A stretch of 64,000 nucleotides of DNA from Kaistella antarctica. GTDB taxonomy: Bacteria > Bacteroidota > Bacteroidia > Flavobacteriales > Weeksellaceae. A program made the position numbers and the translations under genes. The DNA is taken from contig NZ_FOIX01000001.1 in NCBI RefSeq assembly GCF_900109615.1, positions 868,001-932,000 on the forward strand. Reading direction: 5' to 3'. The notes beneath the pieces are model-generated. The model worked only from the letters and a program-made list of their open reading frames with translations. It had not been told where the DNA came from and made no database searches. Every line of letters begins with the position of its first letter. The stretch's first letter is position 1. Below, piece by piece: positions 18,386 to 27,904 of the stretch.

Positions 18386-20446
18386 TTAAAATTGTAAGAG
18401 TTCTATTATATTTTCCTCTTGTTTTTTCACAGAAAAATAATCTAACCCTTCTTCACTATTATTATGCAGTTTTTTCCATAATTGCTCATCTTTATATATT
18501 TGTAAAATATGATTTGCAAAACTTTGAGCATCGTCGGTTTCTGCAACTAATACATTAATATCAGGCTTCAGCATCATGCCTTCAACCCCAATATTGGTAG
18601 AAATTACAGGTAATTTATATTCTAAAGCCTGCCCGATTTTTCCTTTCACGCCAGCACCATAACGTAAAGGCGCAACAAACGCTTTCGCCGAAAGAAAATA
18701 ATGATCGATGTCCTTTTGATAGCCAAGAATTTGAAATCGTTCCGTGTGAAGAGCTTTTATTTCGTCAGGTAAACTACCGCCAATGATTTTCACTTTTATA
18801 TTTTCATTCTTTTCCCAAACCAGTGGCATGATTTCTTTATTTAAATATAAAACTGCATCAACATTAGGCTGGTGATGAAACCCACCGATAAAAATTAAAT
18901 CATTTCGGTCTTTAAAGTTGGGTTGGGTTATGTTTTCTTTCACGCTGTGAATATTACTAACTATGAAAACTTTTTCCTTGTCAATTCCTAAATCGATGAT
19001 GATGACTTTTTCTTTATCGCTAATAGCAACAACAAAATCTGCTTCTTTTAAGGCTTTCTGTTCTAATTCTTTTACTTCGTTTTCTCTTTTAAGTTGATCT
19101 TTTGATTTTTCAATAAAATCAGTTTCCCTCGTAAATCTTAGGAAATGTAGATCGACCATATCGTAAATGATCTTGGCTTTACAATCTGCTTTGCGTAAAA
19201 AGTTACTATAATATTCATATCCTTCTGGACGGAAAACCCAAATATAATCGATGGTTTGGTATATAGAATCGATCTGTTTTTCTACTCTTGTAATTTCGCC
19301 TTTTGTGGATAGATATTCTCTGATAACCTCTACACCCATACTTTCAAACAGCGAAATGTAGGTGTAATCATCATCTACATGAATATTTTTTACGAGTAAA
19401 TAAACTTTGCATTTATTGTTGACTAAAATTTTTACAATTTCTGTAAATCGATTAGAACCAGAATCTTGATCGTATTTCGGCACGTATTCCTCAACCAAAA
19501 GCATTATTTTTTCATAGCCCACATGATCATTGAGGACTTTTTTATCTGAAGAACTAATCGCTTGGTTATTTAATATCTTAGATTTCCATTGATCCCAAAA
19601 TATTCTATGGTTTTTCTGAATTAATTTGGTTTTATTTTGAGTTTTATTTTGATAACTAATGTTTTCAAAATGAATAATTTCTGACTGAGGTTGATAATAT
19701 ACAGTTAGACCTTGGTCATGAATTAATCTCATGCATAAATCGGTTTCCTCATAATACGCGGGCGAGTAAATCTCGGCTAACAGATTGAGGTTTTGTTCTC
19801 TATCAACTCTTTTAAAAAGCAAACTACAACCAGAACAATAATCTACTTTTTTTAAGTAATTAAATTTTGGGTCATCAACCGATTGGGCAGCTCCTCTGTT
19901 AACGGCCACTTCATTATTAAATAATAAACAGCCTGCTTCTTGTAGAGTTCCACCCGCAAATATTAGTTTTGAACCTACGGCGCCTGCATCTTTATTATTT
20001 CTAAAAACTTCAAGAAGACTAGATAAATATTGGGGAAGAACTTTAGTGTCATTATTTAGTAAATAAATAAATTCAGAATTAGCTTTCTCAATTCCCTTAT
20101 TAACACTTCTTAGAAAGCCGATATTTTCTTTGTTTTCAATAATCGTAATTCCGTTGATATTTTTTAGAAAAGTTAGAGATTGATCAGTGCTTTTATAGTC
20201 AATGATGATAATTTCTTTGGCAATCCCATCTTCTACTTTCATGATAGAATAAAGACAATTAAGAGTGTATTTTAGTTGATTATGAATGGGAATTATGATG
20301 GAAACCAAAGGGTTTTCTTCAGATGGAAAACTGATTTTATTATCTTCAAAAAATTCGATAGGAAATAGAGTAGTATCAAATCTCCTTAAAGTCTTTTTAA
20401 ATTTTCGATCTTTTTTAAATTGTCTATATAGTTTTTTAAAAAGCAT
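18386..20446 (-). CDS. Bifunctional GT2-GT4 fusion glycosyltransferase
   Basis: A 686-residue protein with two transferase modules. Residues about 45-290 are GT2 (PLVSIIIPIHNQLKYTLNC, IIIIDYKSTDQS, YLLNNDTKV; a bulky YYEETDLCMR segment follows). Residues about 325-686 are GT4-like (FIGGFHHQPNVDAV, VKIIGGSLPDEI, FVAPLRYGAGVKGKIGQALEYKLPVI), with the donor-binding GxKxK/E region intact. In the first module DYKSTD replaces the usual DDxSxD, which could affect metal or nucleotide binding. Two linkages by one polypeptide suggest consecutive sugars in one repeat unit. Confidence 0.85.
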   Translation of the reverse strand: MLFKKLYRQFKKDRKFKKTLRRFDTTLFPIEFFEDNKISFPSEENPLVSIIIPIHNQLKYTLNCLYSIMKVEDGIAKEIIIIDYKSTDQSLTFLKNINGITIIENKENIGFLRSVNKGIEKANSEFIYLLNNDTKVLPQYLSSLLEVFRNNKDAGAVGSKLIFAGGTLQEAGCLLFNNEVAVNRGAAQSVDDPKFNYLKKVDYCSGCSLLFKRVDREQNLNLLAEIYSPAYYEETDLCMRLIHDQGLTVYYQPQSEIIHFENISYQNKTQNKTKLIQKNHRIFWDQWKSKILNNQAISSSDKKVLNDHVGYEKIMLLVEEYVPKYDQDSGSNRFTEIVKILVNNKCKVYLLVKNIHVDDDYTYISLFESMGVEVIREYLSTKGEITRVEKQIDSIYQTIDYIWVFRPEGYEYYSNFLRKADCKAKIIYDMVDLHFLRFTRETDFIEKSKDQLKRENEVKELEQKALKEADFVVAISDKEKVIIIDLGIDKEKVFIVSNIHSVKENITQPNFKDRNDLIFIGGFHHQPNVDAVLYLNKEIMPLVWEKNENIKVKIIGGSLPDEIKALHTERFQILGYQKDIDHYFLSAKAFVAPLRYGAGVKGKIGQALEYKLPVISTNIGVEGMMLKPDINVLVAETDDAQSFANHILQIYKDEQLWKKLHNNSEEGLDYFSVKKQEENIIELLQF

Positions 20447-20466
20447 TTTAAAAATATTATATATTA

Positions 20467-20808
20467 TTATCGCTCATAATCATCCTGCAACCTCACAATA
20501 TCATCTTCCCCAAAATAAGTTCCAGTTTGTACTTCTACAAAAACGACTAATTCCGCCGAACGGTTTTCAATTCGATGTTTTGCACCTAAAGGAATGTGAA
20601 TGCTTTCGCCATATTTGATGAAGATTTCTTCTCCATCTAAAGTTACGACTGCTTCTCCTTCTACGATTGTCCAGTATTCCTGGCGGTGATGATGAAACTG
20701 ATAAGACAGTCGCTGGCCAGGATTGACCTCGATTCTTTTCAATTTATAATGAGGTTCATCTTCCAAAACATAATATTTCCCCCACGGTCTGTCACCAATT
20801 TCTAGCAT
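20467..20808 (-). CDS. Cupin, mannose-6-phosphate isomerase type II-like
   Basis: A 113-residue single cupin. PWGKYYVLE and GQRLSYQFHHHRQEYWTIVEG give the metal-binding histidine cluster, and HIPLGAKHRIEN the second cupin motif, as in the C-terminal isomerase domain of ManC-type enzymes. It could interconvert fructose-6-P and mannose-6-P for sugar-nucleotide supply. I start at ATG 20808; the frame extends three codons to a TTG. It lies 20 bases upstream of the GT2-GT4 fusion and is probably co-transcribed with it. Confidence 0.78.
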   Translation of the reverse strand: MLEIGDRPWGKYYVLEDEPHYKLKRIEVNPGQRLSYQFHHHRQEYWTIVEGEAVVTLDGEEIFIKYGESIHIPLGAKHRIENRSAELVVFVEVQTGTYFGEDDIVRLQDDYER

Positions 20809-20866
20809 ATAGAACAAAATTTAAGCTACAAAAATAAGAAATATTACCCAACGCTGAATTTTTCTT

Positions 20867-20874
20867 TAAATTTG
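20867..20874 (+). promoter_or_regulatory. -7 element for gltX
   Basis: TAAATTTG lies 20 bases before the gltX ATG. No clear -33 partner. Confidence 0.5.
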
Positions 20875-20893
20875 TAACTTAAAATAAAGGAAA

Positions 20894-22405
20894 ATGAGCA
20901 AAGTAAGAGTGCGTTTTGCACCAAGTCCTACCGGGCCTTTACATTTAGGAGGAGTTAGAACTGCCTTATATGATTATCTTTTTGCCAAAAATCAAGGCGG
21001 AGAATTTATACTGAGAATTGAAGATACCGATACTGCAAGATTTGTGGAAGGTGCTGAAGACTATATTATGGAAGCCTTGGAGTGGTGCGGAATTATTCCA
21101 GATGAAAGTCCTAAACATGGTGGTAAATTTGCGCCCTACAGACAATCAGAACGTCGAGATATTTACGATATGCATTTAATAGAATTGCTGAAGACTGATT
21201 ACGCTTATATCGCCTTCGATACTACGGAAGAGTTAGATGAGGTACGAAAAGAATTTGAACAAAACGGCGAAGTCTTCGCTTATGATCATATTAGTAGAAA
21301 CAGACTAAAAAACTCTTTAACGCTTTCAAAAGAAGAAGTTCAGAAACTTGTTGATGAAAAAGTTCCTTTCGTTGTGCGTTTCAAAATGCCGGTTGACCGG
21401 GTTTTAAATTTGGAAGATATTATTCGTGGTAAATCTTCTGTAAATACAAACACTTTAGATGATAAGGTTTTGGTGAAAAATGACGGAATGCCAACTTATC
21501 ATTTTGCCAATATCGTTGATGATCATGAAATGGAAATCTCTCACGTCATTCGTGGTGAAGAATGGTTGCCATCATTGGGACTGCATTATTTATTATACGA
21601 AGCAATGGGTTGGGAAAGGCCAAAATTTGCCCACTTATCATTAATTCTAAAACCAGAAGGAAAAGGAAAATTAAGTAAAAGAGACGGTGATAAATTCGGT
21701 TTCCCCGTATTTCCTTTAAATTTTACTGATGTTGAAACTGGAAATATTTCTAAAGGTTTTCGAGAAGAAGGGTATCTTCCTGAAGCTTTTATTAATATGG
21801 TAGCGCTTTTAGGTTGGAGTCCAGCTAATGATCGGGAGATTTTGACTTTGGAAGAAATGGCCGCTGAATTTGATTTAAATAAAGTTCACAAAGCTGGCGC
21901 GAGATTTAATAAAGAAAAGGCAGAATGGTTTAACAGCGAATATCTAAGAGCAAAATCTGATGAAGAAGTTCGGGATTTATTAAAGAATGCAGACGGAATT
22001 GACCTAATCAACTGCAGCGACGAAAAATTATTGAAAATCATTTCATTAATGAAGGAAAGAGCTGTTTTTGTAAAAGACATTTATAACGATGGCAAATTTT
22101 TCTTTACGTCACCAACTGAATATGATGAGAAAGCGGTGAAGAAATCCTGGAATGAAGCAGCCGCGCAAGTTATGAATGAATTTACTCTCAAGTTACAAGA
22201 CTCCGTTTTCGAACCAGAAATTTTGAAACAAGACATCCATGACTTTGCAGAAAGCAAAGGATTAGGAATGGGAAAAGTAATGATGCCACTTCGTTTAGCT
22301 TTAGTTGGAGAATTAAAAGGTCCAGATGTACCCGATATTATGCAAATCCTTGGAAAAGAAGAGACTATCGCGAGGATCAAAAATGCAGTGAATAATATTC
22401 AATAA
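20894..22405 (+). CDS. gltX: Glutamyl-tRNA synthetase
   Basis: Charges tRNA-Glu with glutamate. The 503 residues form a class I synthetase: APSPTGPLHLGGVRTAL (HIGH region) at 8-24 and the KMSKS-equivalent KLSKRDGD near 255, then a helical anticodon-binding domain. Whether it also charges tRNA-Gln cannot be read from motifs alone. The start ATG has a near-consensus -7 element just upstream. Confidence 0.97.
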   Translation: MSKVRVRFAPSPTGPLHLGGVRTALYDYLFAKNQGGEFILRIEDTDTARFVEGAEDYIMEALEWCGIIPDESPKHGGKFAPYRQSERRDIYDMHLIELLKTDYAYIAFDTTEELDEVRKEFEQNGEVFAYDHISRNRLKNSLTLSKEEVQKLVDEKVPFVVRFKMPVDRVLNLEDIIRGKSSVNTNTLDDKVLVKNDGMPTYHFANIVDDHEMEISHVIRGEEWLPSLGLHYLLYEAMGWERPKFAHLSLILKPEGKGKLSKRDGDKFGFPVFPLNFTDVETGNISKGFREEGYLPEAFINMVALLGWSPANDREILTLEEMAAEFDLNKVHKAGARFNKEKAEWFNSEYLRAKSDEEVRDLLKNADGIDLINCSDEKLLKIISLMKERAVFVKDIYNDGKFFFTSPTEYDEKAVKKSWNEAAAQVMNEFTLKLQDSVFEPEILKQDIHDFAESKGLGMGKVMMPLRLALVGELKGPDVPDIMQILGKEETIARIKNAVNNIQ

Positions 22406-22422
22406 CTTTCTTTAATTTTCAC

Positions 22423-22430
22423 TAAATTTG
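22423..22430 (+). promoter_or_regulatory. -7 element for accA
   Basis: TAAATTTG in the 47-base gap between gltX and accA, 23 bases before the accA ATG. It would let accA be expressed separately from gltX. Confidence 0.5.
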
Positions 22431-22452
22431 AAAGATAATTTTAATAATAGAA

Positions 22453-23409
22453 ATGGAATACTTAAGTTTTGAACTTCCGATTAAAGAGCTGATGGACCAG
22501 TATCAAACCTGTTCATTGGTGGGCGAAGAAAGTGGTGTAGATGTTAAACTCGCTTGCTCGCAAATCGAAGATAAAATTATTGAAAAGAAAAAAGAAATCT
22601 ATCATAATCTTACGCCATGGCAACGTGTGCAACTTTCTCGTCATCCGGATCGGCCTTATACTTTAGATTTTATTAAAGGGATTACGGACAAAGACAGTTT
22701 CTTAGAATTACACGGCGACCGAAATTTTGCTGATGATCCCGCTATGATTGGCGGTTTAGCGACCATCGACGGACAAAGGGTAATGATCATCGGAACTCAG
22801 AAAGGTAGAACGACTAAGGAAAGACAATTCCGCAGATTTGGAATGAGTAATCCAGAAGGATATCGAAAAGCTTTAAGATTGATGAAACTTGCAGAGAAAT
22901 TTAAAATTCCTGTCATTTCTTTAATTGATACTCCTGGAGCTTATCCTGGTTTAGAAGCAGAAGAGCGCGGACAAGGTGAAGCCATCGCCCGTAATATTTT
23001 TGAGATGACCATGCTGAAAACTCCGATTTTTGTTTACATTATTGGGGAAGGAGCAAGTGGTGGAGCCTTAGGAATTGGCGTTGGAAATAAAGTATACATG
23101 CTTGAAAACACTTGGTACACAGTAATCGCACCGGAGAGCTGTTCCTCAATTCTTTGGAGAAACTGGGATCATAAAGAAGATGCAGCCAATGCTTTGAAAT
23201 TAACGCCTGACGATGCTTTAAAAGAAAAATTTATTGATGGAATTGTAGAAGAACCACTTGGTGGCGCTCACTACGAACCGCAAGTCGCTTACGATCATTT
23301 GAAGGTTTCTATCCTTCAAAACATCAAAGCGTTTTCTAAATTTACTGATAAAGAATTAGAAACCCAAAGGCAAGATAAGTTTATTGCGATGGGTCAATTC
23401 AAAGGTTAA
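22453..23409 (+). CDS. accA: Acetyl-CoA carboxylase carboxyltransferase subunit alpha
   Basis: Transfers the carboxyl group from biotin to acetyl-CoA with AccD. The 318 residues are standard. After the N-terminal helix, the crotonase-fold core holds FLELHGDR, the CoA-binding [16 protein letters not shown] and the oxyanion region [14 protein letters not shown]. It sits 12 kb from accBC, and the partner accD is not in the window, so the four subunits are split over at least three loci. Confidence 0.96.
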   Translation: MEYLSFELPIKELMDQYQTCSLVGEESGVDVKLACSQIEDKIIEKKKEIYHNLTPWQRVQLSRHPDRPYTLDFIKGITDKDSFLELHGDRNFADDPAMIGGLATIDGQRVMIIGTQKGRTTKERQFRRFGMSNPEGYRKALRLMKLAEKFKIPVISLIDTPGAYPGLEAEERGQGEAIARNIFEMTMLKTPIFVYIIGEGASGGALGIGVGNKVYMLENTWYTVIAPESCSSILWRNWDHKEDAANALKLTPDDALKEKFIDGIVEEPLGGAHYEPQVAYDHLKVSILQNIKAFSKFTDKELETQRQDKFIAMGQFKG

Positions 23410-23434
23410 GAATTTATCATCCAAATTAAATAGA

Positions 23435-23464
23435 AAAATCCTGTAAGAAATTACAGGATTTTTT
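23435..23464. terminator. Bidirectional terminator between accA and ftsE
   Basis: A perfect 12-bp stem AAAATCCTGTAA/TTACAGGATTTT closed by a GAAA tetraloop, with T runs on both strands, lies between the converging accA and ftsE genes. Confidence 0.92.
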
Positions 23465-23486
23465 ATGTTTTAAAGTGAATTGAAAT

Positions 23487-24197
23487 CTATTCAAAAAGCT
23501 CAGCCGTATCTAAAACTGAAACTTTCCCATCCTCACATCTGATCGCTTCTCCAGGGAAATTTTGAATCATGTGATAATCATGAGTTGCCATTACAACGGC
23601 AGAGTTATTTTCAAAAGCAACCTGCTTCAATAAGGTCATAATTTCGTTCGAAGTTTCTGGATCTAGATTACCTGTTGGTTCATCAGCTAAGATCAATTCT
23701 GGATGGTTAAGAAGCGCTCTCGCGATGGCGATACGCTGTTGCTCACCTCCAGAAAGTTCATGCGGCATTTTGTGTTTCTTAGATTTCATTCCGACACTTG
23801 CCAAAACCTCATTAATCCGGTCATCCATTTTAGTTTTATCATTCCATCCAGTCGCTTCGAGAACGAATTTTAAATTCTTTTCGACGGTTCTATCTGGTAA
23901 TAATTGAAAGTCTTGAAAAACAATCCCTAACTTTCTTCTTAAATTTGGAATATCTGAAGGTCTCAATTTCGCTAAGTCAAACCCTGCAATTTGCCCCTGT
24001 CCTGAACTTAATGGAATGTGACCATAAAGCGTCTTTAATAAAGAACTTTTTCCCGACCCAGTTTTCCCGATAAGGTAACAGAATCTTCCTTTTTTAATAT
24101 TGAGGTTCACGTCATTCAGTACTGTGAAATTCTTCTGCGCAATTTTTGCATTTTTCAGCTGGATTACATCTTGGCCTTCCTGATAAGTATGTGGCAT
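23487..24197 (-). CDS. ftsE: Cell-division ABC transporter ATPase FtsE
   Basis: ATPase of the FtsEX complex that activates septal peptidoglycan hydrolases. The 236 residues show Walker [12 protein letters not shown], signature LSGGEQQR, Walker [13 protein letters not shown] and the H-loop ATHDYH. I start at ATG 24197 ([10 protein letters not shown]), since the longer frame starts with TTG 17 codons upstream and exceeds the usual FtsE length. ftsX is not adjacent. A generic LolD-type exporter ATPase is the alternative. Confidence 0.8.
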   Translation of the reverse strand: MPHTYQEGQDVIQLKNAKIAQKNFTVLNDVNLNIKKGRFCYLIGKTGSGKSSLLKTLYGHIPLSSGQGQIAGFDLAKLRPSDIPNLRRKLGIVFQDFQLLPDRTVEKNLKFVLEATGWNDKTKMDDRINEVLASVGMKSKKHKMPHELSGGEQQRIAIARALLNHPELILADEPTGNLDPETSNEIMTLLKQVAFENNSAVVMATHDYHMIQNFPGEAIRCEDGKVSVLDTAELFE

Positions 24198-24297
24198 ATC
24201 TTGTTTAATTGTTATTGATGAATTAAGTATGCTAGAATAGCAGCCCAAAAATAGAAAAAATCTTTCTTCTGAGCGTACACTTTAGCAATAATTAACA

Positions 24298-24331
24298 ACA
24301 AAAAATGCTTGAAAAATTACTTTTCAAGCAT
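24298..24331 (-). terminator. Intrinsic terminator of rpmH
   Basis: An 11-bp stem (ATGCTTGAAAA with TTTTCAAGCAT, 24305-24315 and 24321-24331), then a T run on the minus strand, 26 bases after the rpmH stop. Confidence 0.9.
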
Positions 24332-24356
24332 AATTATGTTGTGATAGTTCTAAAGA

Positions 24357-24515
24357 TTATCTCTTAGCTCTCTGTGTACTTACAGTTAAACTTCTTCTGC
24401 CTTTTGCTCTTCTAGCAGCCAATATTCTTCTGCCGTTAGGTGTTGACATTCTTAAACGGAAACCGTGTTTGTTTCTCTTTTTTCTTACTGATGGCTGGAA
24501 CGTTCTTTTTGGCAT
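24357..24515 (-). CDS. rpmH: 50S ribosomal protein L34
   Basis: A 52-residue highly basic ribosomal protein, too short for a 60-residue ORF cutoff. The translation starts [20 protein letters not shown], contains [19 protein letters not shown] and ends in TQRAKR, matching L34 along its whole length. It is monocistronic here, between a consensus promoter and its own terminator. dnaA and rnpA, neighbours of rpmH in many bacteria, are absent. Confidence 0.97.
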   Translation of the reverse strand: MPKRTFQPSVRKKRNKHGFRLRMSTPNGRRILAARRAKGRRSLTVSTQRAKR

Positions 24516-24559
24516 TGCTAATATTTTTTAGTAAAAACTTTATCTTATTTTTCAGATTG

Positions 24560-24590
24560 CAAATATAGGAAACTTTTTATTTATTGCAAA
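24560..24590 (-). promoter_or_regulatory. Consensus Bacteroidota promoter for rpmH
   Basis: On the minus strand TTTG (24587-24590), a 19-base spacer and TATATTTG (24560-24567) match both elements perfectly. The start site would be near 24556, giving a leader of about 40 bases. Confidence 0.88.
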
Positions 24591-24668
24591 CATTATTTTA
24601 AATATTTCTTAAGAAAAAGAGATCTACTCCTAAAAGTAAATCTCTTCTCCATTTTTTTAATTGTGTAT

Positions 24669-26084
24669 TTATTTTTTACTAAATTTAGTGGTGGCACTTT
24701 TTCCTTCTTTGTCTTCCATTTTCAGGATGTAATTTCCTTTTGGCAGTTTTTGAGTATCGATGGTATTTCCATCTACTTTTGTCGGGATTAATTTTCCGCT
24801 TACATCAAACACATTCGCCTGTTTTGGCTGCATTCCGTTTACAAATAAAACACCAGTCGTAGGATTTGGATAGACATTTACTGCACCACCTTTAGGGTTA
24901 TCTACTGTTTTAAGAAGTGTAGCACAATTTGCTGAAAGTACCGTAATGGTAAAATCTGCAGTGAATGCTGTATTTCCAGTTACTTCACTTGCTATAAGTA
25001 TGATAGTAGTGTTTCCAGGTATAGTTACGTTCATTGTTTCCACTGCTCCACTTAGAGAACTATTTCCGATATCTCCTAAATAGTTTTGAGAGATATTTGC
25101 AGGATTGAAACTTCCGGTATAAGCCATTAAATGAACTTGTTTAAGTCCATCTGGATCTGTGTTTTTTAAGCTTAATGTTACGCAATCTGGAGTAGCAGAA
25201 GTGTTTTGTAATGAGTAACTTTTGTAATGGAAAGCTCCACTACCGAAATCGCCCGGATAGACCTTAGCTGTGCCGCACGCAGAATGAATTCCGTCTCTTG
25301 TGATTCTTGGAGAGTGAGTAGGGTCGGTGGGTAAAATTCTTCCTGTAAATACTTTGCAAGAACTTGATTCTGTTCCATCTAAACTGAATTGTAAATCTTT
25401 TAACTGACCTGCAATACAGATAGATCCAGTGTTCCAATTGGTAGTACAAGTTGATCCAAAACCAGCTCCTGGGTTTTTCCAAGCGTACGGCTGATTTAAG
25501 GTGCTGCTATCATTGTAAGTGCTCCAGAACCATTGACCACCGCTCAAGTCCATAATTGCTTGTACAGAAACCCAATAAGTTCCTTCAGTTAGAGACATTG
25601 GAGTTGCTAATTTTAATGAGGGACTTGCAGAACCCGAAGCAAGAGTCACAGCTTCTGTTCTTATGATGCTCGAAGGCAAATTAGTTCCACTATTACTGTA
25701 AAATGTTACATTATAAGCGGTAGGATAAGTGCCTGATTGCAAATAACCATTAGCATTCACTGAAGTTATATTCCAAACTTTATTAGCAGGAACTTTAAAA
25801 TCATCTGCAGCATTAGCAATATACTGATTATTAGCAGCTTCAAATTGCTGTGAAGTGATATTGTCCGTCAATAATGGATTTTGACCATAAATTCTCGGAT
25901 TAATTAGATTTTGCGCGTTAAATTCATTTTGATAATCTTGCACCGTTAAAAATGCCTTCGAGGGGTATTTATAGACGATTGGTTTTGTCTCCACTTTCGG
26001 CGGGGTAACATCGGTAGACCGATTTGTTTGCGCTATTAAAAGCAAGTTGCAAACAGTAAGCAACAATAGAGTAATTTTTTTCAT
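24669..26084 (-). CDS. Secreted protein with T9SS type A sorting domain
   Basis: A 471-residue exported protein. The signal peptide MKKITLLLLTVCNLLLIAQT (1-20) leads into a Pro/Lys stretch and beta-rich regions with Ser/Thr/Gly-rich strands, similar to bacterial pre-peptidase-like and calcium-binding beta folds, plus several cysteines likely in disulfides. The last 75 residues (VNVYPNPTTGVLFVNG ... LPKGNYILKMEDKEG ... TKFSKK) are a type A T9SS signal. No catalytic motif seen; adhesin or structural role possible. Confidence 0.82.
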   Translation of the reverse strand: MKKITLLLLTVCNLLLIAQTNRSTDVTPPKVETKPIVYKYPSKAFLTVQDYQNEFNAQNLINPRIYGQNPLLTDNITSQQFEAANNQYIANAADDFKVPANKVWNITSVNANGYLQSGTYPTAYNVTFYSNSGTNLPSSIIRTEAVTLASGSASPSLKLATPMSLTEGTYWVSVQAIMDLSGGQWFWSTYNDSSTLNQPYAWKNPGAGFGSTCTTNWNTGSICIAGQLKDLQFSLDGTESSSCKVFTGRILPTDPTHSPRITRDGIHSACGTAKVYPGDFGSGAFHYKSYSLQNTSATPDCVTLSLKNTDPDGLKQVHLMAYTGSFNPANISQNYLGDIGNSSLSGAVETMNVTIPGNTTIILIASEVTGNTAFTADFTITVLSANCATLLKTVDNPKGGAVNVYPNPTTGVLFVNGMQPKQANVFDVSGKLIPTKVDGNTIDTQKLPKGNYILKMEDKEGKSATTKFSKK

Positions 26085-26384
26085 GGTTAAAAGTTTTAAA
26101 GGTTAATTATTAAGATATATGTTCAAATTCAGTAAAATAAAAACTTGCTAAATCGATGATTAATCTGCTAAAAGCTGAATAACTTTTTATTTATAGTCCG
26201 ACTAAACTCGTAGAGCAAAAGTCGACAGATTAATTAAGTTTCAGTACTGTTAAAACACCCTTTTTGATTGGTTTAATCACCCTATTTTAATAGGTGTTTT
26301 CACTGTTAAAATCTTTTTTGTCTCACTGAATCGCCCTAAAATAAAAACAAAACCTATCTTTGCTCTTCTAAAAAATCCTAATTA
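26085..26384. other. 300-base divergent intergenic region with direct repeats
   Basis: Between two divergent genes. The decamer ACTGTTAAAA occurs twice in direct orientation (26246-26255 and 26302-26311), each followed by a T-rich tract. Between them lies an imperfect hairpin made by CACCCTATT and AATAGGTG near 26278-26296. No coding frame is convincing. The only promoter element seen is the nrnA -7 box near the right end. Confidence 0.45.
26355..26362 (+). promoter_or_regulatory. -7 element for nrnA
   Basis: TATCTTTG lies 22 bases before the ATG at 26385; no TTTG at -33. Confidence 0.5.
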
Positions 26385-27392
26385 ATGTTTACCTCATCCG
26401 AACTTTCAGAGATTCAAAAACTGTTAACTCCCAACCATAATATTGTAATCATCACGCATTATAATCCAGATGGAGATGCGATTGGCTCTAGTCTCGGATT
26501 GAAGCATTTCTTAAAGCAAAAGGGGTTAGAAGCCAACATCATTGTTCCTAATGATTTTCCTAAATTTTTAAAATGGATGCCTGGAGCTAAACAAATTATT
26601 ATTGCGGATTATAAAAGAAAGCAAGCCGGAGAAGCAATCTATAATGCAGATGTTATTTTTGTATTAGATTTTAACGCCTCCCACCGGAGTGGGAATTTAG
26701 TAGGACCATGGATTGAAAAAGCGCGGGCGACGAAAATATTAATTGACCACCATCAACAACCTGATGATTTCGATTATATTTATTCTGATGTGACTATTCC
26801 AGCAACTTCGCAGATGATTTATCATTTCATTCAAGAATTGAATGAAGAGAATTTGGTAAATCAGGAAATTGCTGAATGTTTGTATACTGGTATTATGACT
26901 GATACTGGCGGTTTCCGATTTCGTTCCACCAGCGCAACTACTCACAGGATTGTTGCTAATTTAATTGAAAAAGGGGCAGATCCTGCCACGATTACTTCAA
27001 ATACTTGGGACACCAACACGGTTTCAAGATTACAACTTTTGGCTTTAATTTTAGGCAGAATAGAAGTGGTGAAAGAAGGTAAAGTAGCGATTCTCTGGCT
27101 TAAACGTGACGAATTAAAAGAATTTGGTTTTCAGAAAGGAGATACCGAAGGTTTTGTTAATTACGGATTGAGCATCATGGGAACTCAGGTTGCAGCTTTT
27201 TTCATGGAGGATTTATATGATGATTTTATCAAAATTTCTTTCCGCTCTAAAGATGAGGTTGATGTCAATCAGTTTTCCAGAAATTATTTTAACGGTGGTG
27301 GCCACATTAACGCAGCTGGAGGAAAGTATATGAAATCCATGGAAGAAACTATTGTAGATTTTAAAGAAAAAATTGAACAGGAAGATTTTTAA
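26385..27392 (+). CDS. nrnA: Bifunctional oligoribonuclease / pAp phosphatase, NrnA-like
   Basis: DHH-family phosphoesterase expected to degrade 2-5 nt RNA and pAp. The 335 residues hold motif I ITHYNPDGDAIGSS near 25-38, motif II FVLDFNASHRSG, the DHH motif (LIDHHQQPDDF), motif IV near GIMTDTGGFRF, and the C-terminal DHHA1 substrate motif GGGHINAAGG. All metal ligands are present. Single gene with its own promoter; the gap behind it has no terminator. Confidence 0.92.
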   Translation: MFTSSELSEIQKLLTPNHNIVIITHYNPDGDAIGSSLGLKHFLKQKGLEANIIVPNDFPKFLKWMPGAKQIIIADYKRKQAGEAIYNADVIFVLDFNASHRSGNLVGPWIEKARATKILIDHHQQPDDFDYIYSDVTIPATSQMIYHFIQELNEENLVNQEIAECLYTGIMTDTGGFRFRSTSATTHRIVANLIEKGADPATITSNTWDTNTVSRLQLLALILGRIEVVKEGKVAILWLKRDELKEFGFQKGDTEGFVNYGLSIMGTQVAAFFMEDLYDDFIKISFRSKDEVDVNQFSRNYFNGGGHINAAGGKYMKSMEETIVDFKEKIEQEDF

Positions 27393-27845
27393 TTTTTCAC
27401 AAAATGTGAGTGGTACGAATATTTATAATCTTTGAAGCACCGCATTTTTAAATCTTTTTCCAAGATTATCAGAAAAGCTATTCTGGCATTAGGTTGCAGT
27501 CATGAACATGCGGGCTAACGATTGCACAATTTCAAAATATTTGTTAATAGGCATTCCCTCTTCCTCTTTAGGCAAGAGGCGTTCCTGTTTTGTTAATTCT
27601 CACAGCAGTTTTAGGTTAAAACAGAGCTTTCAAATTCAAGTACCAACTCAATCTCTTTCAAAAAAGAATTATCTCTTGTTAAAAAAAAGAACGTTTGTCA
27701 ATATTTTAGTTCTTATTTTTACGCGTAGGAATGCTTATGGCAATTATTGTGAGCGTTTAAAAGAATGTTTATTTTTTGGCGAGATTAGTAAATATTCATC
27801 ATTATTTAACTTATAATAGATAATTTTCGATTGATATGCGATTTC
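27393..27845. other. Intergenic region without a recognisable gene
   Basis: About 450 bases between nrnA and the next gene's promoter. A 104-codon open frame (27502-27816) has atypical composition, no domain and no good start context; I do not call it. A short hairpin CCTCTT/AAGAGG lies near 27568-27585. The region could be decayed coding DNA or a leader; I see nothing decisive. Confidence 0.4.
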
Positions 27846-27877
27846 TTTGCGTATTAAATTATAAATATTTATATTTG
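27846..27877 (+). promoter_or_regulatory. Consensus promoter for the T9SS adhesin gene
   Basis: TTTG (27846-27849), a 20-base spacer and TATATTTG (27870-27877) lie 27 bases before the ATG at 27905. Confidence 0.8.
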
Positions 27878-27904
27878 GAACAAGTTTAACCAAAAAAAAT
27901 TTTT

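Noticed and set aside
27502..27816. 104-codon open frame on the plus strand
   Set aside because: Atypical amino acid composition, no domain, weak start context and no neighbour link. Kept only as a remark on the gap.
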